DNA of 23,875 bases from Aphodousia sp048520025 (GTDB lineage Bacteria > Pseudomonadota > Gammaproteobacteria > Burkholderiales > Burkholderiaceae_F), in assembly GCA_048520025.1 (NCBI GenBank), contig DBFZTP010000054.1, positions 1-23,875 on the forward strand, read 5' to 3'. This document shows, in pieces, positions 6,949-16,585 of the stretch (position 1 is the first letter of the stretch; the number at the start of each line of letters is the position of its first letter). Made by a program: the position numbers and the translations under genes. The notes below the pieces were generated by a model, which ran no database searches, was not told where the DNA came from, and saw only the letters and a list, made by a program, of their open reading frames with translations.

Positions 6949-9900
6949 TTACATTCCTTTTTCTGCTTGATCAGCATAGTGGCCAACCGTGCGAGCGTCG
7001 AACCCGTTCATGAAAAAGTCGTCCAAGCACTCGATAAGTGCAAGAGAAGGCTTTTCAAAGTAAATGCCATAGGGTTGCTTATTGTTGATTCTCATGCCAC
7101 GAATGAAAGCGTAAATCACGCCACCAAAGTTTTCGTCGGTAAGCTCCATACCGCGAGACTTCAAGAAGCGCTTGAGCGCCACACAGTAGATGAGGTACTG
7201 CAAGTAGTAGTGGTGATCGGCCATGGCTTTTTTCATCGCCGGCATTCGATAGTCGTCAATGTTCTCACCTAAGAAATTGCTTTTCCAGTCCAACACAAAG
7301 AAGTGACCTTTGTGGGTGAAGACCATGTCAATGGCACCCGTTAAAAAGCCTTTGAGGGCCTTGGGTGTCATATCGGGCAGGTGATACTTCTTTTCAAACG
7401 TTTTCAAGAGTTCTGAGAGCGTTTCTACGGTGACGGCTTTGCGTCCCTTCATCGGCGCATTAATGGCCATCGTGAAGGTCATTTCCCGTTGCTTACTGTC
7501 AATGTTGCAAAGGTTAAAGTCATTGTCATCGTCATCCTTAAAAATCGAGCAACAAAGCACGTCTTTCATCAATTGACGAAGCATTTCCTTATTTAAATTT
7601 TGGAAATTGTGGGCATAGGGGCGTGCAATCACATCGGCGCGACTCAAGAGTTTTTCATCGGCCTCAGTGTCGTCTTCAAACTGAGCACGACGAACCAAAT
7701 CAAAGTCAATGCGTTCAAAAATGGCGTGCAAGAATGTACCGCTTTCAGCGCCACGGCTGAAATTCAAAATGTCATTTTCTGGCAAAGGCGTGACCACTTT
7801 GGGTTTTTCACTTTCGACTTCATCAATTTGGTCTTCTTTTTCAGCCTGATTGGTCAAATCGAATTGCTCGTGAGCGCCACGAATAATGGCGCTGTAGCTC
7901 GATTGATGCCAATCGGAGTGAATGTCGCGAGAGGGGGCAACACTGAGGGATTCGTCCTCATTTTTTTCGTCACCGCCGTACTCAATATGATGATCAAACT
8001 TATCAATATCAATGGACACATCGTAATTTTTTATCAAATCGCGCGGTTCAATATGACTGACGCCAAGACCCTCTTCAATGGCTTGAGTCATTTCAGGATG
8101 ATTGGCTAAATTGTTCGTCACTTTTTCCAAATACGCCATCTTGGCTTCGACCACCAGATCAATATTTCCTTTTGCTTGGACATTTTTGGTTAAAGCTCTA
8201 AAAAATGGTCCGTTGAAGTCACCCTTATTGGCCTTTTTCCGGAGCATTAAAGGCAGTACTAATCGTTGAGAAGCACGCGTCATTGCAACGTACGCCAGTC
8301 GCAACCCTTCAAGAGCATTTTTTTCTTCAATATCCTCATCCACTTCATTCATGGATTGAGTAGAGAAAGAAATCGTCAGTTGAGTTTCACCCGTGCTTTG
8401 AATAATGTTTTGGCAAAGATGATCTTTCGAGTTTCTTTTGTGATTTCCATTCCAAGCCCCCGGTAGGTAGACAACGGGATATTCCAATCCTTTGCTTCCA
8501 TGGATTGTCATAATGGTGACGAGGTTTTCATCACTTTCAACACGAATCTTGCGTTTTTCTCCACCGGATTGCTCCCTCGCTTTAACGTACCAACGTGTTA
8601 ACCCGGATAAAGTCGTCAGATGACGAGCTTGCTCTTGGAGTAATTCAATAATATGGCGGTAGTTATTCAAGCGTTTTTCACCACCCGATAAGGGTAAAAG
8701 GTGCTTTTCGGTTTGGCACTTTTCAAAAAGCAAGGCAAAGGCACTGGCAACGCCTTTTCGATCGAACAAGCTTCGCGCTTGGTCAATGAGTTCTCGAGCT
8801 TCTAAGGCCTTTTTCTCCAAAATGGAAGAATTCGCCGCTTTTTGGAAAACTTCGGGAGAAACATCATTGATATGCTCAGCCATAATGCGGGTCAAACGAG
8901 CGAGTTTTTGTCGCTTATTGTCCTGCGGAATTTCCATGGCCATAAGAATTCGAAGAATGTCATCAGCTTCTTCGGTTTTGAAAACATCGTTTTCTTCAAA
9001 CGTGATGCAACGAATTTTTTTCTTATTCAACGCCCTAATGATGGGCTCTGAGTTCTTCCATGTTCTCACAAGAATAACGATATCTTTGGCTGAGAGACGC
9101 TGACCCTCTTTGATCATCACGTTTGTGTTTAAGAGCGTATAGATATCGTTCGCAATCAACTGCGCTTCTTGCTCTCGTTGATCGTCGGCTCCTAAACTGT
9201 TTTTATTGTCGTCTCGTGACCAAATTTCCAAAACAGGCAACACAGACTTTTGTCCGTTGATGTCACGATACAGAGGAAGCTTGGGAGAGCCTGCTGTCAC
9301 GGCTGTGTAAGTAATATCTTCATTTCCGAAAGTGTAGTCACTTCCATCGTCAGCAAAGTACGTGTTGATCGTATCCAAAAGCACGGCATTGGAGCGGAAG
9401 TTACGTCCCAGATTGAGCGTTTTACCAATGTCTTTTCGTGCCTTTTTGTAGGTGTCAATATCGGCTCCGCGGAAACGATAGATGGATTGTTTGGGGTCGC
9501 CAACAAAAATCAAACTACGACAGGGATCGTCTTGCGTTGTTTTTAAAAAGAGTGTCTTAAAAATGTTGTATTGCGTCGGATCGGTGTCCTGAAACTCATC
9601 AATTAAGACAGCTTTAAATTGATCACCAATGATCTTAGAAAATTGAGGCGTCAGTTCTTTTTCAAGACCAACGATTAAATCATCAAATGTGCAGATGCCT
9701 TGAGCATTTTTCATCTGCTGCACTTGATTGGGAGCCCAGGCAAGAAAGCGCTTTAAAAACTCGACGACTTCTTCTGAATCGCATTTTCTGTTTTTAAGAT
9801 CCTCTTCGGAGACTTCGCCATATTTGCCCACAAACCAATCTGTGTAGTATTGGTAAGAGGAGTGTGCCGGCAAGGCAAGGTATTTTTTCAAAATACTGTA

Positions 9901-10449
9901 CAAAACGTCGGCCGGATCACTTTGAGCGAGAATATCTTTAAGCAAAGAATCACCGGCATTTTGTAATTCTTTACGCAAAAAGTCATCAACAACTCGCGTC
10001 AAGATCTCGTCGGCGTCATCAGCAAGTTCGTAGTTACCGCTTTTTTGCCCTGAGAAGCGGTGCTCTTTAAGCATTTTTTGACAGAAAGAGTGAATGGTGC
10101 TGACACAACAGTCATCGAGCCCTTCGATGGCATCGTCGACACGTTGCCTGACCGTATCGGCATCCCATTGTTGATAGAGTTCGTAAAGTAACTCATCGGC
10201 AAAGTTGACATTGTCCGGCTCTGCAATCGCTTCTTTAACTTCTAACAATAAGTTGCGCAAGCGGGCTTTGAGCTCACCTGCTGCCGCTTTTGTGAAGGTG
10301 ACCATTAAAACCTGATTGATTTTGATATCGGTTTCCATCAATAAGCGCAACACGATGCGGGTTAAAGAGTATGTTTTGCCCGTGCCGGCGCTGGCTTCAA
10401 TAAGAAAGGCACCGTTAATATCACTTGTTTTTAAATTAAAGTTTTTCAT
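6949..10449 (-). CDS. recB: Exodeoxyribonuclease V beta subunit (RecB helicase-nuclease)
   Basis: RecB is the 3'-5' motor and the only nuclease of RecBCD and loads RecA after Chi. The 1166-residue product is near the usual length. Helicase motifs are EASAGTGKTYS (Walker A, about 18-28), VTFTKAAAGEL, LIDEFQDTDPTQYN, VGDPKQSIYRFRGAD, TIHGSKGLEYPVVYLPG and YVAMTRASQRL. The C-terminal nuclease domain has the metal and catalytic residues GAIDMVF (D1041) and VLDWKSN (D1054, K1056). Their spacing is the same as E. coli D1067/D1080/K1082, and YLQYLIYCVAL follows. The nuclease therefore looks active. The start is 2 nt after the recC stop codon, implying translational coupling. Confidence 0.96.
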   Translation of the reverse strand: MKNFNLKTSDINGAFLIEASAGTGKTYSLTRIVLRLLMETDIKINQVLMVTFTKAAAGELKARLRNLLLEVKEAIAEPDNVNFADELLYELYQQWDADTVRQRVDDAIEGLDDCCVSTIHSFCQKMLKEHRFSGQKSGNYELADDADEILTRVVDDFLRKELQNAGDSLLKDILAQSDPADVLYSILKKYLALPAHSSYQYYTDWFVGKYGEVSEEDLKNRKCDSEEVVEFLKRFLAWAPNQVQQMKNAQGICTFDDLIVGLEKELTPQFSKIIGDQFKAVLIDEFQDTDPTQYNIFKTLFLKTTQDDPCRSLIFVGDPKQSIYRFRGADIDTYKKARKDIGKTLNLGRNFRSNAVLLDTINTYFADDGSDYTFGNEDITYTAVTAGSPKLPLYRDINGQKSVLPVLEIWSRDDNKNSLGADDQREQEAQLIANDIYTLLNTNVMIKEGQRLSAKDIVILVRTWKNSEPIIRALNKKKIRCITFEENDVFKTEEADDILRILMAMEIPQDNKRQKLARLTRIMAEHINDVSPEVFQKAANSSILEKKALEARELIDQARSLFDRKGVASAFALLFEKCQTEKHLLPLSGGEKRLNNYRHIIELLQEQARHLTTLSGLTRWYVKAREQSGGEKRKIRVESDENLVTIMTIHGSKGLEYPVVYLPGAWNGNHKRNSKDHLCQNIIQSTGETQLTISFSTQSMNEVDEDIEEKNALEGLRLAYVAMTRASQRLVLPLMLRKKANKGDFNGPFFRALTKNVQAKGNIDLVVEAKMAYLEKVTNNLANHPEMTQAIEEGLGVSHIEPRDLIKNYDVSIDIDKFDHHIEYGGDEKNEDESLSVAPSRDIHSDWHQSSYSAIIRGAHEQFDLTNQAEKEDQIDEVESEKPKVVTPLPENDILNFSRGAESGTFLHAIFERIDFDLVRRAQFEDDTEADEKLLSRADVIARPYAHNFQNLNKEMLRQLMKDVLCCSIFKDDDDNDFNLCNIDSKQREMTFTMAINAPMKGRKAVTVETLSELLKTFEKKYHLPDMTPKALKGFLTGAIDMVFTHKGHFFVLDWKSNFLGENIDDYRMPAMKKAMADHHYYLQYLIYCVALKRFLKSRGMELTDENFGGVIYAFIRGMRINNKQPYGIYFEKPSLALIECLDDFFMNGFDARTVGHYADQAEKGM

Positions 10450-10451
10450 GA

Positions 10452-13400
10452 CTATTCAATCCAAGACTTAATGATTTGTTCTTGATAATCGCGCTTAACC
10501 GAATCCCAATAAGAGCGGGCAGCCGCTTGATCGCTACCGCGCCACAGAATCGATACAGGGTCATCGTCATAAGTGTTGTCATAGTATGTAATCACAGAAA
10601 CGACGTTTTCGATTTCTTTAAGCCACATAGCCAGAGCATCTTCCGATAGTCGTCGACTTGGTGCTTCTACCATTTTCCAACCCTGCTCGGCAATCGAATA
10701 AACCTTCATGCCGACGGGCTTATCTAAGAGTGTATTGAGCAATAACGTTTTTAATTGAGCACGACTGACACTAGCCACGGAAGGGCAGATATCCAAAAGA
10801 TAAAGTTTCTCCTTTGTCTCTTTAGTCGAGATCAGAGTTACCTGATTGGCAATGAGTTTTTTAAAATATTGCCCTTGAATCGGCGTTGATAAATGCTCGA
10901 AATAGTGTTCTTCTGCTGAAGCTAAAAGCGACTGATAGTTCAACCACGCTTCATGCGTTAACTTGATAGAGTCACGTAATTTGATTTCTCTCGTATTGAC
11001 AGCCCCGGCCAAAGGATTTCGACTCAGTTCGCAGATAATGTCATCAACATTTTTTCCTTCTTTAAAGGCAGTCAACCACTCACGGATTCGAACGGAATTG
11101 TTTAATGGATCCGTTGGCGGCAACAGAGGAACTTCACTTGTCGAGGCATCATCGTTGTCACGAATCTGCATTTTTTTCTCAAGCCAGCGAACGACATTGC
11201 TGTAGACGGCAATTAAATCTTCAATGTTAAGTTCTTCTTTAAAAGACTCGAGCTTTAACGGCCCTGTCACAATCGGTTCTTCTTTAGCCTGGAAATGGGT
11301 TTCTTGGGCCATATGAAGAGAGTCCAGTAAGACATCATCGATGCTTTTCCAATAACGCGTCTCGTCGCTCTTAAAGTTACGAGCTGAAGCTGAGCTTAGA
11401 GGTAATTGCGTTGTAATGGCTTTTAATTTGGCATCAGTCTCTACACCGGATTGTTGAAGGTTGGAAGCCAAGAAATACATAAACTCCGAGACGACCGGTG
11501 AGGGGTTAGTCGGGTTTTTCTGATCGGTGCCGATGCACCAAGAACAATAGAATCGATCTCGGGCCGAAAGCGCCAAATTTAAGAACGCGTTGCGATTATC
11601 ACTACGACTGTCGCGGTCATCCTGACGCTTTAAATCCGTCACGCCCATCAGGTCGTACTCTTCAAAATGCTGCGTTCCCGGGAAGGAGCTGTTTTCATTT
11701 AAGCCAAAGGCCAAAATCACACGGAAGGGGATTTGGCGATAAAGCTTAAGGGGTGCGAAGGTGACTGCGCCCGTGATGGTTTGTCGAATGGGTTCCTCGC
11801 CCAAGGTATCTTCAAGGGCTCGCCAATAGACAGCAGGCGAAATAACCAAGCTTTCTTCAAGTGTGGCATCTTCCTCATCCATGCTGTTTTTAGGATCAAT
11901 GGCCCGCAAACTACTCTGAAGAGCAATCTTGTCGGTCAATGAACTATTGGCAAAGAAAAGTTCAATTAAGCTGTGCCCCCACTTGGCAATGTCATCCAAG
12001 TTGGCACGATCGCCAAGTGCAAGGTATTGTCGATGCGCTTCTTTTAATTTACTTTCAAGCGTCAATAGGGTTTGGAAAATTCGCTTTTCAGTGCTCACGG
12101 AGTTAAAGCGCGTATCGATCCCACTGGAGACGGGGAGAATATCATCGAAACTTTCACGCTTATTTTGATCTAAAACGAACCCCCAACTTAAACGCTCCAA
12201 CGCACGATCTAACGTCCCGTCAAGTGCTTCGTGCGGTTCATTTTTTGCGGTCGTTAATTCGATATGACGCGTATTTTTTAAGTGCTCGGCATCAATGCCT
12301 TGTCGGAAACCGGCGGTGACCAACCAATCTCGGATAATGTTTAAGTCTTCCAAAGATAAATCAAGATTTTGGGTGACAAAGGGCAACTCCAACCAAGACT
12401 CCAGCTGGTTGACGTTCATCGGTGTCATGAATAACCGCCCCAATTCAATCAAGGCGCGGCCCGTCATGTTTTCATCAATGGCATTGCGTCCCACGATCTT
12501 ATAAGAGATGCGCTGAGATTCGGGAAGTGTCGAGAACGTGGCTTCAATAACGGGAGCGGCCTCTTCAATATCGGGCGTCACCACGAGAATGTCATCGGCT
12601 TTTAAGCCCGGCAACGTCGGATCGTTAAAGAGTGAATGAATGACGTTAACTAAATTTTCAACTTCTCGCGCTTGAGTCGGGGACTTAATAAAGCGAATGG
12701 AGCGGTCATTTGCGTTTACATCAATGGGCAACTCTTCTTTGCTATCGAGCAAAATCGCGCGTTGAAAGTCATGCAAAAGTGCACCGTCATCGGGCGCTAA
12801 GTCCACTCGTTCAATCTCACTTTCCGTTGTGAGTTTGAGTTGCTGAAGACTGATATTGGCAAGCGAATTCACTGCGGACAATTGATGCAACTGATCTGTG
12901 ACCTCTTCTTCGGTGGCAAACTGATTAAAGCGATTAATCATGGCTCGCGTAGAGGCCGCATTTTTGCGAAGATAGTCAGACACCTTACTTTGCGACTTGT
13001 CATACGATCCGAACCAATAGTTTTGGCAAGGGTTCAGAAGATACGCATAGACGTGACGGTCGGGATCTTCACTTAAAAGTTTGATGATGGGCAACATCAA
13101 AGGCGAGACGTTTGTCGGAACGAAGAAGTGAATTTCTTCGGGTTCAGACTGTGTTTTACGCTTTAAATTTTCCCAATCGGCGAACATGTCCAGCGTATGT
13201 TGGCCCGTCCACTGATCTGCTTGGCCAAGCTTTTCCCAAAGAGCACGTTGCCACCCAAAGTCGGCAGAATTTTCAAGATGTTGGCGTTCTTTCTTGTTTT
13301 GCTTTTGGTAGTAGTTTTTTAGCGTATCAACGGTCTTGGACGCTTTTTTAGGAAAGGCCCATTCGTAAACCCAGTCAAAGCGATAGTTGATGTACTTTTC

Positions 13401-13799
13401 AAAAACGGTTGAAACGTCTTTGGCAAAGTCATAACGCAAAAGATCACGATCCATGATCTTTTCGCGCTGCTCAAAATATTTCTTTAAACGCGGATGGGCT
13501 TGGATGAAGTCATCGTCTAACAGCGTCCAAAGTAACCAAATGAATTTCTGAGATTGGCCACCTTCACTTAACCCAAAGCCCAAGTAATTGCGAAACCAGT
13601 TGTTCATTGTCCAAAAGTCGATCCCCGCACAAATCCCTTGCTCTTTTGCAATGGAGAGCATGAGTTCGTTATTGATTAAGCGAGAACCGGAAATGATACG
13701 AATGGGTTCGAGCGTGGATTGAGTGGTTTTTGCACCAATGGAATGCATGAGATAGGTGCGAAGGATTTCGTACGAATTGCTGTATACCGTGTGAAGCAT
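10452..13799 (-). CDS. recC: Exodeoxyribonuclease V gamma subunit (RecC)
   Basis: RecC holds the complex together and reads Chi in the 3' strand; it is built like an inactive helicase-nuclease. The 1115-residue product shows RecC landmarks: an N-terminal IISGSRLINNELMLSIAKEQG region and FWTMNNWFRNYL, then DDILVVTPDIEEAAPVIEATF. The mid-C region has RVILAFGLNENSSFPG and DDRDSRSDNRNAFLNLALSA, corresponding to the family's GMN-x-FPR and GDRSRRxDDR regions. It lacks a Walker A motif, as expected. It is the first gene of the recCBD operon, with a -10 TATAAT about 36 nt upstream of the start and only a weak ribosome site. Identification rests on family resemblance plus operon context and is secure. 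Confidence 0.93.
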   Translation of the reverse strand: MLHTVYSNSYEILRTYLMHSIGAKTTQSTLEPIRIISGSRLINNELMLSIAKEQGICAGIDFWTMNNWFRNYLGFGLSEGGQSQKFIWLLWTLLDDDFIQAHPRLKKYFEQREKIMDRDLLRYDFAKDVSTVFEKYINYRFDWVYEWAFPKKASKTVDTLKNYYQKQNKKERQHLENSADFGWQRALWEKLGQADQWTGQHTLDMFADWENLKRKTQSEPEEIHFFVPTNVSPLMLPIIKLLSEDPDRHVYAYLLNPCQNYWFGSYDKSQSKVSDYLRKNAASTRAMINRFNQFATEEEVTDQLHQLSAVNSLANISLQQLKLTTESEIERVDLAPDDGALLHDFQRAILLDSKEELPIDVNANDRSIRFIKSPTQAREVENLVNVIHSLFNDPTLPGLKADDILVVTPDIEEAAPVIEATFSTLPESQRISYKIVGRNAIDENMTGRALIELGRLFMTPMNVNQLESWLELPFVTQNLDLSLEDLNIIRDWLVTAGFRQGIDAEHLKNTRHIELTTAKNEPHEALDGTLDRALERLSWGFVLDQNKRESFDDILPVSSGIDTRFNSVSTEKRIFQTLLTLESKLKEAHRQYLALGDRANLDDIAKWGHSLIELFFANSSLTDKIALQSSLRAIDPKNSMDEEDATLEESLVISPAVYWRALEDTLGEEPIRQTITGAVTFAPLKLYRQIPFRVILAFGLNENSSFPGTQHFEEYDLMGVTDLKRQDDRDSRSDNRNAFLNLALSARDRFYCSWCIGTDQKNPTNPSPVVSEFMYFLASNLQQSGVETDAKLKAITTQLPLSSASARNFKSDETRYWKSIDDVLLDSLHMAQETHFQAKEEPIVTGPLKLESFKEELNIEDLIAVYSNVVRWLEKKMQIRDNDDASTSEVPLLPPTDPLNNSVRIREWLTAFKEGKNVDDIICELSRNPLAGAVNTREIKLRDSIKLTHEAWLNYQSLLASAEEHYFEHLSTPIQGQYFKKLIANQVTLISTKETKEKLYLLDICPSVASVSRAQLKTLLLNTLLDKPVGMKVYSIAEQGWKMVEAPSRRLSEDALAMWLKEIENVVSVITYYDNTYDDDPVSILWRGSDQAAARSYWDSVKRDYQEQIIKSWIE

Positions 13800-13834
13800 A
13801 ATGGCTGTCTTCTTAATGCAAAAATCATTCCATT

Positions 13835-13840
13835 ATTATA
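13835..13840 (-). promoter_or_regulatory. -10 element of the recCBD promoter
   Basis: Perfect TATAAT on the minus strand, 36 nt upstream of the recC ATG; the -35 at 17 nt (TAGCAA) is poor. The rest of the 225-nt divergent gap to the ZIP gene (13800-14024) is AT-rich. I see no other convincing promoter or operator in it. Confidence 0.55.
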
Positions 13841-14024
13841 TCGAATGTTGAGTGAATTGCTATAAATTATCAAAAATATTTCCATTGTGAATTTATTGAT
13901 AAATCTACATTTGGACATATCTGAAAATGATCTTTAAGTTTTTCTCGATTGCTTCCCTTGAGATTCTTAATTGCGCAAAAAGGAGGAAGTTGCAAGAATA
14001 CAAAAATACAGAAAGGAACAGAGT

Positions 14025-14822
14025 ATGGATTATTTAGAAATGCTGGGCTGGGTGGCCACCGGTACGGGGTTTACGGCCATGATGACGATGGTTGGTGCTG
14101 CCAGCGTCTTTTTATTTCGTCATAAGGTTTCGCCCAATGTTCACCGTATGGCGTTAGGTTTTGCGGCAGGGATCATGATTGCAGCAAGCGTTTGGAGTTT
14201 GTTGATTCCCGCCATGGATGCAGCAGAAGCTGCAGGAACGCCAAGTTGGTTACCCGCTGCCGGTGGCTTTGCCTTGGGTGGCCTTTTTCTTTGGGCGTTG
14301 GATGAGTTGCTTCCCCACATGCACCCGGGTTCAAAAGATCCGGAAGGTCCCAAGAGTCAGCTCTCTCGCTCTTCCCTTTTATTTTTTGCCATTACTTTGC
14401 ACAACATCCCTGAAGGGATGAGCGTAGGTTTGCTCTTTGTTATTGCCGGCCAAACGGGGGATCCGGTTGCACTCTCTGCCGCTTTTGCTTTAGCTTTGGG
14501 GATGGGGATTCAAAACGTACCGGAAGGTGCGGCGGTTTCATTGCCTCTTTTGCAAGAAGGGTATTCGCCTCGCAGAGCCTTCTCGTTGGGTGCATTATCG
14601 GGTTTAGTTGAACCGATTTTTGGCTGTGCAGTGGTGTTGATGGCCTCTTGGATTACGCCTTTTATGCCATGGCTTTTGGCTTTTAGTGCCGGCGCTATGA
14701 TGTACGTGGTGGTTGAAGAACTTATCCCGGAAGCACACTTGGGAGAACACTCCAATGTGGGCACGATGAGTGTGATGCTTGGGTTTTTGTTGATGATGAC
14801 ATTGGACTGTGCTCTAGGCTAA
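14025..14822 (+). CDS. ZIP-family divalent metal transporter (GufA-like)
   Basis: ZIP proteins move zinc and other divalent cations into the cytoplasm through eight membrane helices. The 265-residue product carries the two metal-binding helices of the family: HNIPEGMSVGL (126-136) in TM4 and QNVPEGAAVSLPL (163-175) in TM5, plus EELIPEAH (231-238). The opening (RMALGFAAGIMIAASVWSLLIPAMD, in two halves around residues 41-65) resembles the GufA subgroup. The ATG at 14025 is chosen for its GAAAGGA site 7 nt upstream; a TTG extension to 13971 would add a charged stretch with no homology. Monocistronic, ending in a terminator shared with phoH. Substrate metal not determinable; no Zur-like box recognised upstream. 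Confidence 0.9.
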   Translation: MDYLEMLGWVATGTGFTAMMTMVGAASVFLFRHKVSPNVHRMALGFAAGIMIAASVWSLLIPAMDAAEAAGTPSWLPAAGGFALGGLFLWALDELLPHMHPGSKDPEGPKSQLSRSSLLFFAITLHNIPEGMSVGLLFVIAGQTGDPVALSAAFALALGMGIQNVPEGAAVSLPLLQEGYSPRRAFSLGALSGLVEPIFGCAVVLMASWITPFMPWLLAFSAGAMMYVVVEELIPEAHLGEHSNVGTMSVMLGFLLMMTLDCALG

Positions 14823-14842
14823 CAACATCTCGTTCAAAATAA

Positions 14843-14878
14843 TCAAAAGCCTCAATTCGCAAAAATTGAGGCTTTTGA
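14843..14878. terminator. Bidirectional terminator between ZIP gene and phoH
   Basis: Perfect 15-bp stem TCAAAAGCCTCAATT (14843-14857) / AATTGAGGCTTTTGA (14864-14878). An A-run on the left and a T-run on the right allow use by both convergent units. Confidence 0.85.
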
Positions 14879-14898
14879 ACTATGAGTGTCAGATTTTG

Positions 14899-16563
14899 TT
14901 AAAGCGATTCGCTCGCAAAATCTGCCAATCGGCTACGTTCCCCACGTTGAAGCGTGATGTGACCGGAGTGCTCCCACCCCTTAAAGCGATCGACCACATA
15001 CGTCAAACCCGAAGAGCCTTCAGTGAGGTAAGGCGTATCGATTTGGGCGATGTTACCCAAGCAGACAATTTTGCTACCCGGGCCCGCACGAGTGATCAAG
15101 GTCTTCATTTGCTTCGGAGACAGGTTTTGCGCTTCATCGATAATGACAAGCTTATTTAAGAACGTGCGACCGCGCATGAAACTCATGCTCTTTACTTTAA
15201 TGCGGCTACGGATTAAATCGTTGGCAGCGTTTCTGCTCCATTCGTTACCGCTTTCAAGCTTGTTGAGCACTTCCAGGTTATCTTCCAAGGCTCCCATCCA
15301 AGGCAACATCTTTTCTTCTTCTGTGCCCGGCAAGAAACCGATTTCTTCACCGACGCTGACCGTTGCACGGGTAAAGATAATTTCAGAAAAGCGTCGCATA
15401 TCAAGCGTTTGAGCCAGTGCGGCAGCCAACGTGATTAAGGTCTTACCGGTACCGGCTTGGCCTAAAAGCGTCACGAAATCGATCTCGGGATTCATGAGCA
15501 AATTAAGCGCAATGGATTGCTCACGGTTACGAGCCGTAATGCCCCAAACGGCGTACTTTTGTTGCTTGTAGTCACGAGCAACGACAAGCGTTGCGGTAGA
15601 GCCTTCAATCTTTTTAACTTGAGCCAAGAAGCTGTCATCGGGCAAGTAAACAAAGAGGTTGACAAACATTTCTCGAACCAAGGGGCCGGAAATCTTGTAC
15701 CAAGTTTGACCGTCTTCTTTCCAGCTTTGCATTTTCTTGCCGTGGGTTTCCCAAAAGTCTTCGGGCAACTCCATGCGGCCGGAATAAAGCATTTCCGTGT
15801 CGTCGAGCGTGCGGTCGCTGAAGTAATCTTCGGCGTCCAACCCCATGGCCACGGCCTTGATACGCATATTGATGTCTTTGGATACCAAGATGACGTGACG
15901 GTCTTTGATTTGGTCAACCAAAGCCTTCACAACCCCCAAGATTTGATTGTCAGCCTTGCCTTGCGGAAGGGCATCGGGCAATTGACCGTTTAAGGGTTGC
16001 GTTTGGAAAAAGAGTTTGCCGCTTGCTTCAATATGGCCTAAGGCATTGAGTTCAATACCGTCGACGATTTTGCCATTGGTGTGGGCAAGCAATTGATCAA
16101 GGTAGCGAGAAACTTGTCGAGCGTTACGCGCCACGTCACTTAAGCCCTTTTTGTGACCGTCCAATTCTTCAAGCGTAATCATCGGCAAGAAGACATCGTG
16201 CTCTTCAAATTGGAAAAGCGATAAGGGGTCGTGCATTAAGACGTTTGTATCCAAAACGAAGAGTTTCTTACCCTTATAGCGTTCACGCATACTGGCAGGT
16301 TTCACCTTGGGCTTGTCAGCCAGAAGCGGCGCGGGAAGAGGATTTGTCTTAACGGCTTTTTTGGAAGCGACGGGCTTTTTCGTGGCGACTGCTTTTTGGG
16401 GCTTTTGTGCCTTTACCTCAACTTTTTCAGAAGCTGCTTGAACGGGGGCTTTTTTGGCGACAACGGTTTTCTTTTTTGTGTCTTTGACCGGTTTGGCTTT
16501 GGCCAGTGCGTCAACATCTTCAATGACGGTACCCATCTCGGTGGGCAATGGGGGTAAAGGCAT
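14899..16563 (-). CDS. PIN-PhoH fusion (PhoH2-type RNA helicase/ribonuclease)
   Basis: The 554-residue protein joins a PIN ribonuclease domain to a PhoH ATPase. The PIN domain (about 100-250) shows the acidic residues VLDTNVLM (D105), TLEELDGHKKG (E132/E133, D135), KADNQIL (D205) and SKDINMR (D230). The PhoH domain (about 350-550) has Walker A GQAGTGKT (368-375) and Walker B VIIDEAQN (473-480). Characterised relatives unwind and cleave RNA. Residues 20-90 form a Lys/Ala/Pro-rich, probably disordered tail that could bind nucleic acid. The ATG has a GAGGAG site. It lies 22 nt downstream of bcp and is probably cotranscribed with it. Confidence 0.92.
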   Translation of the reverse strand: MPLPPLPTEMGTVIEDVDALAKAKPVKDTKKKTVVAKKAPVQAASEKVEVKAQKPQKAVATKKPVASKKAVKTNPLPAPLLADKPKVKPASMRERYKGKKLFVLDTNVLMHDPLSLFQFEEHDVFLPMITLEELDGHKKGLSDVARNARQVSRYLDQLLAHTNGKIVDGIELNALGHIEASGKLFFQTQPLNGQLPDALPQGKADNQILGVVKALVDQIKDRHVILVSKDINMRIKAVAMGLDAEDYFSDRTLDDTEMLYSGRMELPEDFWETHGKKMQSWKEDGQTWYKISGPLVREMFVNLFVYLPDDSFLAQVKKIEGSTATLVVARDYKQQKYAVWGITARNREQSIALNLLMNPEIDFVTLLGQAGTGKTLITLAAALAQTLDMRRFSEIIFTRATVSVGEEIGFLPGTEEEKMLPWMGALEDNLEVLNKLESGNEWSRNAANDLIRSRIKVKSMSFMRGRTFLNKLVIIDEAQNLSPKQMKTLITRAGPGSKIVCLGNIAQIDTPYLTEGSSGLTYVVDRFKGWEHSGHITLQRGERSRLADFASESL

Positions 16564-16585
16564 AAAAAACTCCTCAGTAAATTAT

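Noticed and set aside
7600..8109. 169-codon plus-strand open frame inside recB
   Set aside because: Antisense shadow of a clear RecB coding sequence with no domain or start signals.
13971..14024. TTG start adding 18 residues to the ZIP transporter
   Set aside because: Adds a charged stretch unlike ZIP N-termini; ATG 14025 has a GAAAGGA site at good spacing.
15517..15993. 158-codon plus-strand open frame inside phoH
   Set aside because: Antisense to well-conserved PIN-PhoH coding sequence; no independent support.
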